Source: Microbacteriaceae bacterium (GTDB lineage Bacteria > Actinomycetota > Actinomycetes > Actinomycetales > Microbacteriaceae). From it: DNA of 24,202 bases. Both the position numbers and the translations under genes were made by a program. The stretch covers positions 1 through 24,202 of the forward strand of contig JAKONM010000003.1 of NCBI GenBank assembly GCA_022701925.1. The letters run 5' to 3'. The notes beneath the pieces are model-generated. The model ran no database searches. It was not told where the DNA came from and worked only from the letters and a program-made list of their open reading frames with translations. Shown here one piece after another: positions 1 through 10,655 of this stretch. The stretch's first letter is position 1. Every line of letters starts with the position of its first letter.

Positions 1-942
1 CCTCCTCCAGCTCGTCGACGTTCAGCTGGAAGCTGGCCGGGTTCTGCACCAGCACGAACTCGACCTGCCGGCCGCGGACGGTCGCGATCTCGCCGCGGCC
101 GAACACCGGCGGCATCGCGGCCAGCGCGGCCTGCGCGAGGTCGGGCCGGAAGGCGTCGCCCAGCAGCGTCCGGGCCGCCGCCAACGCCGCGGCCGCGTCG
201 ACGGCGTAGTGCACGCCCCTGGCGGGCAGGTCGATCCGCAGGTCGGCGCCGTCGAGCCGCACCTCCGCCTCGCGGCCCTCCACCCGGGACACCAGCACGC
301 CCTGCGGGCGCACGGCGCTGGTCTCGGCGTACCCGAGCCCCCTGGGCGCGGCGGCGAGCACCTGCTCGGTGACCCCGAACCGCAGCACGCGCGCGGAGGG
401 CTTCAGCCGTGACAGCAGGCCGTCGTCGCCGTTCAGCACCACGCTCTCCGTGGCGGTCGCCGCGATGCGGCCGACCATGTCCAGCACCTTCTCGGCGTCG
501 TGGAAGCGGTCGATCTGGTCGGTCATCACGTTGGTCAGCACCACCAGGCGCGACCGGAAGCGGTCGGCCAGCGCGGCGCCGTGCCCCTCGTCCATCTCCA
601 GCACCGCCAGGTCGGCGTCGATGCGGCCCGTCAGCGACACCCGCTCGAGCAGCGCGGAGGTCAGTCCCTGCGTGATGTTCGCGGTGGAAGGGTTCGTGAA
701 GACGCGCTTGCCGTGGGCCTCGAGCACCGCGACCAGCATCTTGGTCGTCGTCGACTTGCCGCTGGACCCGGAGACGACGACCAAGCCCTCGCGGAACGAG
801 GAGAGCGTCGCGCCCAGGAAGCCCGGCGCGACGCGGTTGACCACCAGGCCGGGCACCGCCGACCCGCCGCCGGCGCTGCGCAGCCGGGCGGCACGCCGAA
901 CGCCCCGGCCGATGAGCACGGCCGGGGCGTAGCGGAGGGGGT

Positions 943-946
<4 letters not shown>
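1..946 (-). CDS. murT: MurT-like Mur ligase family protein, 3' part beyond the window
   Basis: Partial gene: 315 codons are visible and the C-terminus lies beyond the left edge. MurT with the amidotransferase GatD amidates the D-glutamate of lipid II in the cytoplasm. I read the minus strand directly: the ATP-binding loop SGSSGKSTTT is at about residues 59-68, followed by TNPSTANITQGLTSALL, LEMDEGHG, LTNVMTDQIDRF, the Mur-ligase HYAVDAAAAL helix, and FGRGE with VQNPASFQLN at the start of the DUF1727-type C-terminal domain. The last two are MurT signatures rather than MurC-F. The GTG start at 946 overlaps the rpoD stop by four bases (GTGA), so translation is probably coupled to rpoD. The P-loop has Ser-Ser where Thr-Asn is usual. 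The central region has no cysteines, whereas characterised MurT proteins carry a four-Cys zinc ribbon there. gatD would be expected next, outside the window. Family assignment is firm; the exact substrate is inferred. Confidence 0.82.
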
Positions 947-2253
<1,307 letters not shown>

Positions 2254-2259
2254 CGAGTG

Positions 2260-2265
2260 CCCCCT
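2260..2265 (-). promoter_or_regulatory. Shine-Dalgarno of rpoD
   Basis: On the minus strand AGGGGG is followed by six bases and then the ATG at 2253. It decides between this start and the in-frame ATG 123 bases upstream. Confidence 0.7.
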
Positions 2266-2414
2266 GCACGTGTGGTGGTCGGTGTGACGGCGATGCGGAC
2301 CGCCCGCTCGAGCGGGTTCGGCGGCGATCGGCTCCTGATCCGTCGAGGAGTGGAACGGCGTCCCTGCGCCTCGCATTCCCGTCTCCGGGCGGGGCGTGCG
2401 ACGAGCGCCCTACA

Positions 2415-2420
2415 ATTGTA
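2415..2420 (-). promoter_or_regulatory. candidate -10 box for rpoD
   Basis: TACAAT on the minus strand is a close match to the actinobacterial -10 consensus. It lies just beyond the MFS stop codon in the 173-base gap before rpoD. No convincing -35 is visible (CCGACA is present, but the spacing is only about 14). The hexamer is half of the palindrome TACAATTGTA (2411-2420). Transcription would start near 2408. Confidence 0.45.
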
Positions 2421-2426
2421 CCCGGC

Positions 2427-3773
2427 TCACGGCGTGTCGGGACCACCGCGCCGGGAGTGCCGCCGATCGCGGACCCGAGCGTTCATCGCGAGCCACAGCG
2501 GGCCCACCACGACCCCGTCGCGCTGGCGCATCTCGCGCCGCGTCCGGCGGCGGGCCAGCGCGAAGGCGAGGAGGCCGCCGCCGACCACGACGTACTGCAC
2601 GGCGAGCGCGACGCGGAAGGCACCGAGCGAGTACAGGGGTGCGCCCGTCGCCGCGTGCTGCAGGTCGAGCAGCAGGCCGACCAGGAACATCATCGTGAAG
2701 CTGGCGGTGAAGCCGCCCACGTTCACGAACCCGCTGGCGCCGCCGAGCCCCGCCGACGGGTTGAAGGTCCGCGCGTAGTCGAACCCGATCTGCGAGGCCG
2801 GACCGCCGATGCCGAGCGCGATCACGAGCAGCACCAGCAGCGGCACGGGCGGCGTGCCGGGCCACAGCAGCACGAGGCCCCACGCCACGGCCAGCAGCGT
2901 GACGATGGCGATCACCAGGTTCGAGCGCCGCAGCGGGAAGCGCGCGGTGAGCGACCCGAGCAGCGGCCCGACCGCGAAGCCCGCGAGCACCTGCACGGTC
3001 AGCAGCGCGGACGCCGCCGGCCGAGGCAGCCCCACCGCGGAGACGAGGAAGGGGTAGCCCCAGAGCAGCGCGAACATCACGCCGCTCGACTGCGTGACGA
3101 AGTGCGCCCAGAAGCCCAGCCGGGTGCCGCTGCGCGCCACGGAGGCCTTCAGCCCGCCGAGCGCCGTGCGCAGGTCGGCGGACCCGGCCCGCGCCCCGCC
3201 CGGCGCGTCGGAGAGGGTCGCCACCGCGACCGCGAGCGCGACCCCCGAGGCCCCGGCGACGCCGAGGAACGCGCCCGTCCACCCCTCCAGCCCCAGCAGC
3301 AGGGCGAAGGGGATCGCGGAGAGCACCTGCCCCAGCTGGCCCAGGTTGCCGAGCCACTGGCTCATCACCGGCACCCGCGCGGGCGGGAACCAGGCGTTCA
3401 CCAGCCGCAGCGCGGCGACGAAGGTGGTCGCGTCGCCCGCGCCGACCAGCATCCGGCCCGCGACGGCGACCGGCAGCACGGGCGCGAACGCCACCACCAC
3501 CTGGCCGGCCATCATCAGCGCGGCGCCGGTGATCATCACCGCGCGCGGCCCGAACCGGTCGACGAGCACCCCGACCGGCACCTGCAGCAGCGCGTAGACG
3601 AGCAGTTGCACGACGCCCAGGGTCGAGAGCGCGGCGGCCGAGGCGTCGAACCGGTCGGCCGCCGCGACCCCGGCGACCCCCAACGTGCTGCGCTGCAGCA
3701 CGGCGCAGAGGTAGGCGACGACCGCCCCGGCGAAGACCAGCCGCGCGCGCGGCGAGACGGCGACCGCCGTCAC
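2427..3773 (-). CDS. MFS transporter
   Basis: Major facilitator superfamily membrane transporter of 448 residues with about twelve hydrophobic segments along its whole length. The family loop signature VGVLVDRFGPR lies between the second and third segments. A basic, Arg-rich tail (RRRTRREMRQR and beyond) ends the protein in the cytoplasm. Residues such as GGASGFVNVGGFTASF in the second half resemble the nitrate/hexuronate-like branch, but the substrate cannot be told from sequence. The start is the GTG at 3773, which shares GTGA with the stop codon of the PAC2 gene; GAGGAG immediately upstream lies inside the PAC2 reading frame and supports coupled translation. The next gene downstream, rpoD, appears to have its own promoter. 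Confidence 0.88.
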   Translation of the reverse strand: MTAVAVSPRARLVFAGAVVAYLCAVLQRSTLGVAGVAAADRFDASAAALSTLGVVQLLVYALLQVPVGVLVDRFGPRAVMITGAALMMAGQVVVAFAPVLPVAVAGRMLVGAGDATTFVAALRLVNAWFPPARVPVMSQWLGNLGQLGQVLSAIPFALLLGLEGWTGAFLGVAGASGVALAVAVATLSDAPGGARAGSADLRTALGGLKASVARSGTRLGFWAHFVTQSSGVMFALLWGYPFLVSAVGLPRPAASALLTVQVLAGFAVGPLLGSLTARFPLRRSNLVIAIVTLLAVAWGLVLLWPGTPPVPLLVLLVIALGIGGPASQIGFDYARTFNPSAGLGGASGFVNVGGFTASFTMMFLVGLLLDLQHAATGAPLYSLGAFRVALAVQYVVVGGGLLAFALARRRTRREMRQRDGVVVGPLWLAMNARVRDRRHSRRGGPDTP

Positions 3774-4687
3774 GCCTCCTCGTCGTGCGACCGGCGGATC
3801 GCCAGGAACTTCTCCAGCTCGGCGGCCAGCTCGTCCGCCGAGGGCACCTCGCCCTCGTCGTCGGTCAGCGGCGAGCGCACCGGGTTGCCGGCCATGTACG
3901 CGTCGTGCCGCTCCTCGAGCGCGCGCACCAGGCCGCCCAGCTCCTCGTTGCCGCCGACCTGCTCGTCCACGCGAGCGAGGAAGTCGCGGGAGGCGTCGCG
4001 CAGGGCGTCGATCGGGAACAGCAGCCCCGTGGCGGCGGAGACCGCCTCCAGCCCCTTCGCGGCGGCGGCGGGCAGCTCGGTGTCCGCCAGGTAGTGCGGC
4101 ACCAGCAGGACGAACTCGGCGACCTCGTGCCCCTGCTCCGCCAGCCGGAACTCGACCAGGTGCAGCACGTTGGCCGGCACCCGCGTGGTGGGCCGCCAGG
4201 CGCTCATCGAGTCGATCAGGTCCTGTCGCGTGCCGCCCACGGTCACCTGCAGCGGCCGCGTGTGCGGCACGGGCATCGGCACCGACTGCACCCACGTGGT
4301 GGAGGACACGCCCCAGCGCTCGACCAGCCCGAGCAGCGCGGCGGTGAAGCCCTCCCACCCGAAGTCCGGCTCATAGCCGGTGAGCAGCAGGAAGGGCCGC
4401 CCGATCTCGTCCTTCGCGAGGCTCAGCACCAGCCGGGCCGGCGTGAAGGAGGTGATGTGGTCCTCCTCGAACTCGATGACCGGGCGCCGCGCCCGGTAGT
4501 CGAGCAGGCGGTCGTTGTCGAAGACGGCGACCGGCACGGGCGCGACGGTGCGCTCGAAGTACTCCGTCAGCTGGGCGACGGTGCCGCCCGCGTCCGCGAA
4601 GCCGGTGAGGCCCGCGACCAGCGGCAGCCCCAGCGGCACGTCCTCCGCCGCCGGCGTGAGCTCGTACAGTCCCTCCGGCTCGCGCAT
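3770..4687 (-). CDS. PAC2 family protein
   Basis: A 305-residue member of the PAC2 (PF09754) family, named after the eukaryotic proteasome-assembly chaperone 2 and widespread in actinobacteria without a settled function. Recognisable features are GLPLVAGLTGFADAGGTVAQL near the N-terminus, the central LLTGYEPDFGWEGF and WVQSVPMPVPHTRP, and the acidic, Glu-rich C-terminus ending in HDEEA. No membrane segment or signal peptide is seen, so the protein is probably cytoplasmic. It is the first gene of a two-gene unit with the MFS transporter. The ATG at 4687 is preceded by TAGGAT ending six bases upstream and no ribosome-binding site, which suggests a leaderless mRNA. The pepA gene diverges 68 bases away. 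Confidence 0.9.
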   Translation of the reverse strand: MREPEGLYELTPAAEDVPLGLPLVAGLTGFADAGGTVAQLTEYFERTVAPVPVAVFDNDRLLDYRARRPVIEFEEDHITSFTPARLVLSLAKDEIGRPFLLLTGYEPDFGWEGFTAALLGLVERWGVSSTTWVQSVPMPVPHTRPLQVTVGGTRQDLIDSMSAWRPTTRVPANVLHLVEFRLAEQGHEVAEFVLLVPHYLADTELPAAAAKGLEAVSAATGLLFPIDALRDASRDFLARVDEQVGGNEELGGLVRALEERHDAYMAGNPVRSPLTDDEGEVPSADELAAELEKFLAIRRSHDEEA

Positions 4688-4693
4688 CGGACG

Positions 4694-4699
4694 ATCCTA
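4694..4699 (-). promoter_or_regulatory. -10 box of a probable leaderless promoter, PAC2 gene
   Basis: TAGGAT on the minus strand is separated from the ATG by six bases, so transcription would begin at or beside the start codon. No Shine-Dalgarno sequence could fit. Confidence 0.6.
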
Positions 4700-4743
4700 C
4701 CGAGCGGGGCCGCGGGGTCGGGCGGCGCCCCGGCGGCGCTGCC

Positions 4744-4749
4744 TAGGCT
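4744..4749 (+). promoter_or_regulatory. -10 box of a probable leaderless promoter, pepA
   Basis: TAGGCT is followed by six bases and then the GTG of pepA. It has the same geometry as the divergent PAC2 promoter on the other side of the short intergenic gap. Confidence 0.58.
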
Positions 4750-4755
4750 CGGGCC

Positions 4756-6273
4756 GTGCTCCCCGAACTCGCCGTCACCGCGCTCGACCCCGCCGCCGTC
4801 CAGGCCGACGTCCTGGTGACGGGGGTGACCGGCGGCGACTCGCCCGCTCTGGTCGCGCCGTCGGCGTCCGCCGTCGCCGACGGCGACCTCGCGGCGCTCG
4901 GCGTCGCGGGCGCGGCCGGCGAACTGACCCGGCTGCCGGGCGGCGACCTGGCGGCGCCCGTGCTGGCGCTGGCCGGCCTGGGCACCCGCACGGACGCGGA
5001 CGCGCTGCGCGCCGCGGCGGCGAACGCCGTGCGCCGCCTCGCCGGCACCGAGCACGTCGCGCTGGCGCTGCCCGCCGCCGACGACGAGCAGGTCGCGGCG
5101 GTGCTGGAGGGGGCGCTGCTCGGCGCGCACGCCTTCACCGAGTACCGCGTGAAGACGCTGGCGGCGCAGAAGGCGCCCGTGCACCGCATCACGGTGGTCA
5201 CGGACCGCGAGGTGCCCGACGCGGCGCTCGAGCGGGCGCGGACCGTCGCCGAGGCGGTCTCGCTGGTGAAGGGCCTGGTGGCCACCCCGCCGGTGGACCT
5301 GCCGCCCTCGGTGCTCGCGGACCGCGCGGTGGAGCAGGCGGAGGCCGTCGGGGCGACGGCGCGGGTGTGGGACGAGGCCGCCCTCGCCGAGGGCGGCTTC
5401 GGCGGCATCCTCGGCGTCGGCGCCGGGTCGGTCCGACCTCCGCGGCTGGTGCGCGTCGGCTGGGCTCCGGAGGGCGCGACGGCCGCGGTCGCCCTCGTGG
5501 GGAAGGGCATCACGTTCGACTCGGGCGGCCTGTCGCTGAAGCCCGGCGCCTCGATGGTGGGCATGAAGTACGACATGACGGGGGCGGCGACGGTGCTGGC
5601 CGTGGTCGCCGCGGCGGCGCGGCTGCGGCTGCCGATCGCCGTCACCGGCTGGCTCTGCCTCGCCGAGAACATGCCGTCCGGCTCCGCCGTCCGCCCCGAC
5701 GACGTGCTGCGCATCCGCGGCGGCCGCACCGTCGAGGTGCTGAACACCGACGCGGAGGGCCGCCTGGTGCTGGCGGACGGCATCGTCGCGGCCTGCGAGG
5801 AGTCGCCCGACGCCGTCGTGGACGTCGCGACGCTCACCGGCGCGGTGATCACGGCGCTCGGCAACCGCACCGTCGGCGCGATGGGCGACGGCGCGCTGGT
5901 CGCCCGAGCGCAGGCCGCGGCGAAGCGCGCGGGCGAGCCGATCTGGCACCTGCCGCTGCCCGAGGAGCTGCGCACCGTCCTGAACAGCGACGTCGCCGAC
6001 ATCGCGAACGTGAAGATCGGCAGCACCGCCGGCGGCGCGCTGGTCGCCGGCCAGTTCCTCAAGGAGTTCGTGGGCGAGCGGGCGGACGGCTCGCCCGTGC
6101 CGTGGCTGCACCTCGACGTGGCGGGTGCGGCGAACAACGGCGGGGCCGCATACGGCGCGGTCGGCCAGGGCCCGACCGGCACCATGGTGCGCACGCTCCT
6201 GGCGCTGCTGGAGGACTTCGCGGAGGCCGGTGCCCAGGCGCCGGGCAGCGGTCCGGCAGGCGGCAGGGAGTAG
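4756..6273 (+). CDS. pepA: leucyl aminopeptidase, M17 family
   Basis: Cytoplasmic di-metal exopeptidase removing N-terminal residues from peptides; 505 residues, normal for the family. The variable N-terminal domain covers about residues 1-165. The catalytic domain shows KGITFDSGGLSLKPG (metal ligands Lys250 and Asp255), MKYDMTGAA (Asp273) and the M17 signature NTDAEGRL (Asp332, Glu334, catalytic Arg336), so all expected ligands are present. The GTG start at 4756 lies six bases after TAGGCT, consistent with leaderless translation. The TAG stop lies inside a possible -10 for lpdA (TAGGGT, 6271-6276). In many actinobacteria this aminopeptidase precedes the dihydrolipoamide dehydrogenase and E2 genes, as here. 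Confidence 0.95.
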   Translation: MLPELAVTALDPAAVQADVLVTGVTGGDSPALVAPSASAVADGDLAALGVAGAAGELTRLPGGDLAAPVLALAGLGTRTDADALRAAAANAVRRLAGTEHVALALPAADDEQVAAVLEGALLGAHAFTEYRVKTLAAQKAPVHRITVVTDREVPDAALERARTVAEAVSLVKGLVATPPVDLPPSVLADRAVEQAEAVGATARVWDEAALAEGGFGGILGVGAGSVRPPRLVRVGWAPEGATAAVALVGKGITFDSGGLSLKPGASMVGMKYDMTGAATVLAVVAAAARLRLPIAVTGWLCLAENMPSGSAVRPDDVLRIRGGRTVEVLNTDAEGRLVLADGIVAACEESPDAVVDVATLTGAVITALGNRTVGAMGDGALVARAQAAAKRAGEPIWHLPLPEELRTVLNSDVADIANVKIGSTAGGALVAGQFLKEFVGERADGSPVPWLHLDVAGAANNGGAAYGAVGQGPTGTMVRTLLALLEDFAEAGAQAPGSGPAGGRE

Positions 6274-6276
6274 GGT
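6271..6276 (+). promoter_or_regulatory. possible -10 box for lpdA, overlapping the pepA stop codon
   Basis: TAGGGT begins with the pepA TAG stop. It would start a transcript near 6283 with a leader of about 90 bases before the lpdA GTG. No clear -35 is seen, and readthrough from pepA is equally possible. Confidence 0.3.
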
Positions 6277-6373
6277 TCCAGGCGGCGGTCCGGGCCGGAG
6301 CGCCGGGGCCTCGCAGCCCTGGCGGGAGCCCTCGAAGACCACGCCCCGCCGACAGAACGGGAGTACCGACGAC

Positions 6374-7747
6374 GTGCCTGACCAGTCCTTCGACCTCGTG
6401 ATCCTGGGCGGTGGCAGCGGCGGCTACTCCGCCGCGCTGCGCGCCACCGAGCTGGGCATGAGCGTCGCCCTGATCGAGAAGGACAAGGTGGGGGGCACCT
6501 GCCTGCACCGCGGCTGCATCCCGACCAAGGCGCTGCTGCACGCGGCCGAGGTCGCCGACACCGCGAAGGACTCGGCGCACTACGGCATCGTCTCCACGTT
6601 CGAGTCGGTCGACATCGCGGGCGTCACGAGCTACCGCACGGGCATCGTCGCGAAGAAGTTCAAGGGCCTGCAGTCGCTGCTGAAGGCCCGCGGCGTGACG
6701 ACGATCGACGGTGCCGGGCGCCTGACCTCCGGCACCACCGTGCAGGTCGGCGACTCCACCATCACGGGCAAGCACGTCGTGCTGGCGACCGGCTCCTACT
6801 CCCGCTCGCTGCCCGGTCTCGAGCTGGGCGGCCGGGTCATCGACTCCGAGATCGCCCTGGACCTCGACCACGTGCCGAAGAAGGTCGCCGTGCTCGGCGG
6901 CGGCGTCATCGGCGTCGAGTTCGCGAGCGTCTGGAAGTCCTTCGGCGCCGACGTCACGATCATCGAGGCGCTCCCCCACCTCATCCCGAACGAGGAGGAG
7001 TCGCTGTCGAAGGCCCTCGAGCGGGCCTACCGCAAGCGCGGCATCAACTACTCCCTGGGCGTCCGGTTCCAGTCCGTCACGCAGGACGACTCCGGCGTGG
7101 TCGTGACCCTGGAGAACGGCAAGACGATCGACGCCGAGCTGCTGCTCGTCGCGGTCGGCCGCGGCCCCTCCACCGCCGGGAACGGCTTCGAGGAGGCGGG
7201 CGTCCAGCTGGACCGCGGCTTCGTCGCCGTGAACGACCGCCTCGAGACGACGGTGCCCGGCGTCTACGCGGTCGGCGACATCGTCTTCGGCCTGCAGCTG
7301 GCGCACCGCAGCTTCCAGCAGGGCATCTTCGTCGCCGAGCAGATCGCCGGTCTCAACCCCGCGATCGTCAGCGACGTGAACGTGCCCCGCATCACCTACT
7401 GCGAGCCCGAGGTCGCCTCCGTCGGTCTGACCGAGGCGAAGGCCGTGGAGCAGTTCGGCCGCGACGCCGTGCAGGCCTACGACTACAGCCTGGCCGGCAA
7501 CGCGAAGAGCGAGATCCTCGACACGGCCGGCTCGATCAAGGTCGTCCGGGTCAAGGACGGCCCCGTCGTCGGCGTCCACGGCATCGGCACCCGCGTCGGC
7601 GAGCTGATCGGCGAGGCCCAGCTGGTCGTCAACTGGGAGGCGACCCCCGAGGACATCGCCCCGTACCTGCACGGGCACCCGACGCAGTACGAAGCGCTGG
7701 GCGAGGCGTTCCTCGCCCTCGCCGGCAAGCCGCTGCACGCCCTCTGA
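6374..7747 (+). CDS. lpdA: dihydrolipoyl dehydrogenase (E3)
   Basis: Flavoprotein that reoxidises dihydrolipoyl groups with NAD+, serving the pyruvate and 2-oxoglutarate dehydrogenase complexes; 457 residues. Domains in order: FAD-binding LVILGGGSGGYSAAL near residue 10; the redox disulfide CLHRGC (Cys43 and Cys48) in GGTCLHRGCIPTK; an NAD-binding site VAVLGGGVIGVEFASVW; the second FAD motif VYAVGDIV; and the C-terminal dimerisation domain with HGHPTQYE, where His435 and Glu440 form the catalytic dyad. The reading frame stays open upstream into pepA, but homology begins at the GTG at 6374 (MPDQSFDL), with a weak GGGAG-like site about ten bases before it. sucB follows 46 bases after the stop, so E3 and E2 are probably co-transcribed. 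Confidence 0.96.
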   Translation: MPDQSFDLVILGGGSGGYSAALRATELGMSVALIEKDKVGGTCLHRGCIPTKALLHAAEVADTAKDSAHYGIVSTFESVDIAGVTSYRTGIVAKKFKGLQSLLKARGVTTIDGAGRLTSGTTVQVGDSTITGKHVVLATGSYSRSLPGLELGGRVIDSEIALDLDHVPKKVAVLGGGVIGVEFASVWKSFGADVTIIEALPHLIPNEEESLSKALERAYRKRGINYSLGVRFQSVTQDDSGVVVTLENGKTIDAELLLVAVGRGPSTAGNGFEEAGVQLDRGFVAVNDRLETTVPGVYAVGDIVFGLQLAHRSFQQGIFVAEQIAGLNPAIVSDVNVPRITYCEPEVASVGLTEAKAVEQFGRDAVQAYDYSLAGNAKSEILDTAGSIKVVRVKDGPVVGVHGIGTRVGELIGEAQLVVNWEATPEDIAPYLHGHPTQYEALGEAFLALAGKPLHAL

Positions 7748-7793
7748 TCCACTGCCGCGCACGGCCCCGCCGGCGCTCGAAAGGAACCAACAG

Positions 7794-9362
<1,569 letters not shown>

Positions 9363-9385
9363 CGACGAGCGGCTCCCGCCGCGCA

Positions 9386-10552
9386 TCACCCTGGAGGCTC
9401 CGCGACCACGTCGCGGAGCCTCCAGCCGTCCTGCTGGGCGGTCGCCACCACGACGACCCCTCCTGCGGCGGCGACCACGGTGCCGCCGCCCGTTGAGAGC
9501 ACCTTCAGGCGCCCCGGCCCCGGGGCGACGGGATCGGTGCCCGCCACCAGCGCCGTGCGGTCCGCCGCCCGGACCGGCGATCCCTGGGCGACGACCCGGT
9601 CGAGGCACGTCGCATCGCCCAGCCCGAAGCACCGCGCGCGCTCGGCCAGCAGCAGCGGCAGCGCCCGCTCCGCCGGCAGCGAGCGGGGCGCGACCGCGGT
9701 CGGCGTGAGCGAGGGCGTCGCGCGGGCTGCGGGCGACGCCGCGGCCCGCACGACCGCCGCGCTCGGGCCCGCATCCCCGGCGTCCGAGCCGCTCGGCAGG
9801 GCGACGAGGGCGACCACGAGCGACGCGAGGGCGCAGCCGGCGACGACCCAGGTGCGGGTGCGCACCGCCCGGAGCCCCGACGATCGGCGGGCGAGCGCCG
9901 ACAGGACCTCCCGCAGCGCGGGAGGCACCCTCGACGGGGTCGACGGCGCCGCCGCAACGGGCGCGACCAGGCGGGCGGGCGGTCCCTGCTCCACCACCGG
10001 GTGCGGCGGGTCGAGGCGCACCGGCTGCGGATCCGCGAGGGCGAAGAGCGCCTCGACCAGCGCCGCCGACGGCAGCCCCGTCGCCTCCAGCCGCACGCCG
10101 GCCCGCGCGGCGAGGGCGCCGGCCAGCTCGGCGAAGCGACGCCGGTCCTCGTCGACCGCCGCCGAGAAGCGGGCGGGTCCCGCGCGGCGCAGCAGCAGCG
10201 GCGCGGTCGGCGCGGTCCAGGCCGGGGCGCCGTCCGCGTCGAGCACCACGGCTCCGGCGGTCGCGCCGCCGTGGGCCGCGCCGGCGTCGTGCATCCGCTG
10301 CAGCGCCTGCACCAGGGGCACCAGCACGGTGACGGCCTCGCCGGCGGTCGGCCACCCCGGGGTCTCGAGCAGCGCGGTGAGGCGGGCGGCGGGCAGCGGC
10401 AGCACGAGCAGCAGGTCGCCGGTCGGGGTCGTGCCCACGTCGAGCAGCGGCTCCAGGTGGTCCCCGGCCGCGGTCAGCAGCACCTCCAGAGGGTCGGTCG
10501 CGTCGGCGCGCAGCCGCTGCACCCGGGTGCGGGGCTCCACGGTCTCGGTCAC
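9386..10552 (-). CDS. membrane protein with degenerate protein-kinase-like domain
   Basis: A 388-residue protein I do not recognise by name. Residues about 10-230 look like a remnant of a Ser/Thr protein kinase: VPLVQALQRMHDAGAAHGGATAGAVVLDADG (split here as about 77-108) matches the catalytic-loop region, but the HGD/HRD aspartate is Gly96 and the following Lys and Asn are missing, so it should be catalytically dead. A single membrane helix (235-253, WVVAGCALASLVVALVALP) follows an Arg-rich segment, placing the kinase-like part in the cytoplasm. The outer part (254-388) has an Ala/Pro/Thr/Ser stretch and a small domain with two cysteines (Cys308, Cys316). I chose the GTG at 10552 because upstream frame extensions are compositionally unlike protein. 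It diverges from DUF4191 and converges on sucB. Its final codons form half of a terminator-like hairpin. Function unknown. Confidence 0.75.
   Translation of the reverse strand: MTETVEPRTRVQRLRADATDPLEVLLTAAGDHLEPLLDVGTTPTGDLLLVLPLPAARLTALLETPGWPTAGEAVTVLVPLVQALQRMHDAGAAHGGATAGAVVLDADGAPAWTAPTAPLLLRRAGPARFSAAVDEDRRRFAELAGALAARAGVRLEATGLPSAALVEALFALADPQPVRLDPPHPVVEQGPPARLVAPVAAAPSTPSRVPPALREVLSALARRSSGLRAVRTRTWVVAGCALASLVVALVALPSGSDAGDAGPSAAVVRAAASPAARATPSLTPTAVAPRSLPAERALPLLLAERARCFGLGDATCLDRVVAQGSPVRAADRTALVAGTDPVAPGPGRLKVLSTGGGTVVAAAGGVVVVATAQQDGWRLRDVVAEPPG
9391..9425. terminator. bidirectional hairpin between sucB and the convergent pseudokinase gene
   Basis: A perfect 16-bp inverted repeat (arms 9391-9406 and 9410-9425) with a 3-base loop starts 28 bases after the sucB stop. 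On the minus strand it lies inside the last 13 codons of the convergent gene, coding roughly WRLRDVVAEPP. No T-run follows on either side, as is common for hairpin terminators in high-GC actinobacteria. Confidence 0.65.
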
Positions 10553-10643
10553 CGCTGCAGCATCGCCTCGCCGTGCGCGCCGGTCCCTCGTTCCGGGGCG
10601 CCGCTGCGCCGCCTCCCGCCCGTCGCGGCTGGGGAGGAACGGA

Positions 10644-10649
10644 TACGAT
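10644..10649 (+). promoter_or_regulatory. -10 box of a probable leaderless promoter, DUF4191 gene
   Basis: TACGAT is followed by six bases (ctgggc) and then the ATG at 10656. Confidence 0.58.
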
Positions 10650-10655
10650 CTGGGC

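Noticed and set aside
2411..2420. Palindrome TACAATTGTA as an operator
   Set aside because: A 10-base palindrome containing a -10 hexamer is more simply a promoter element. No second copy or longer dyad is present.
6125..6373. N-terminal extension of dihydrolipoyl dehydrogenase into pepA
   Set aside because: The extension overlaps the pepA coding end and has no similarity to the family, whose N-terminus matches from 6374.
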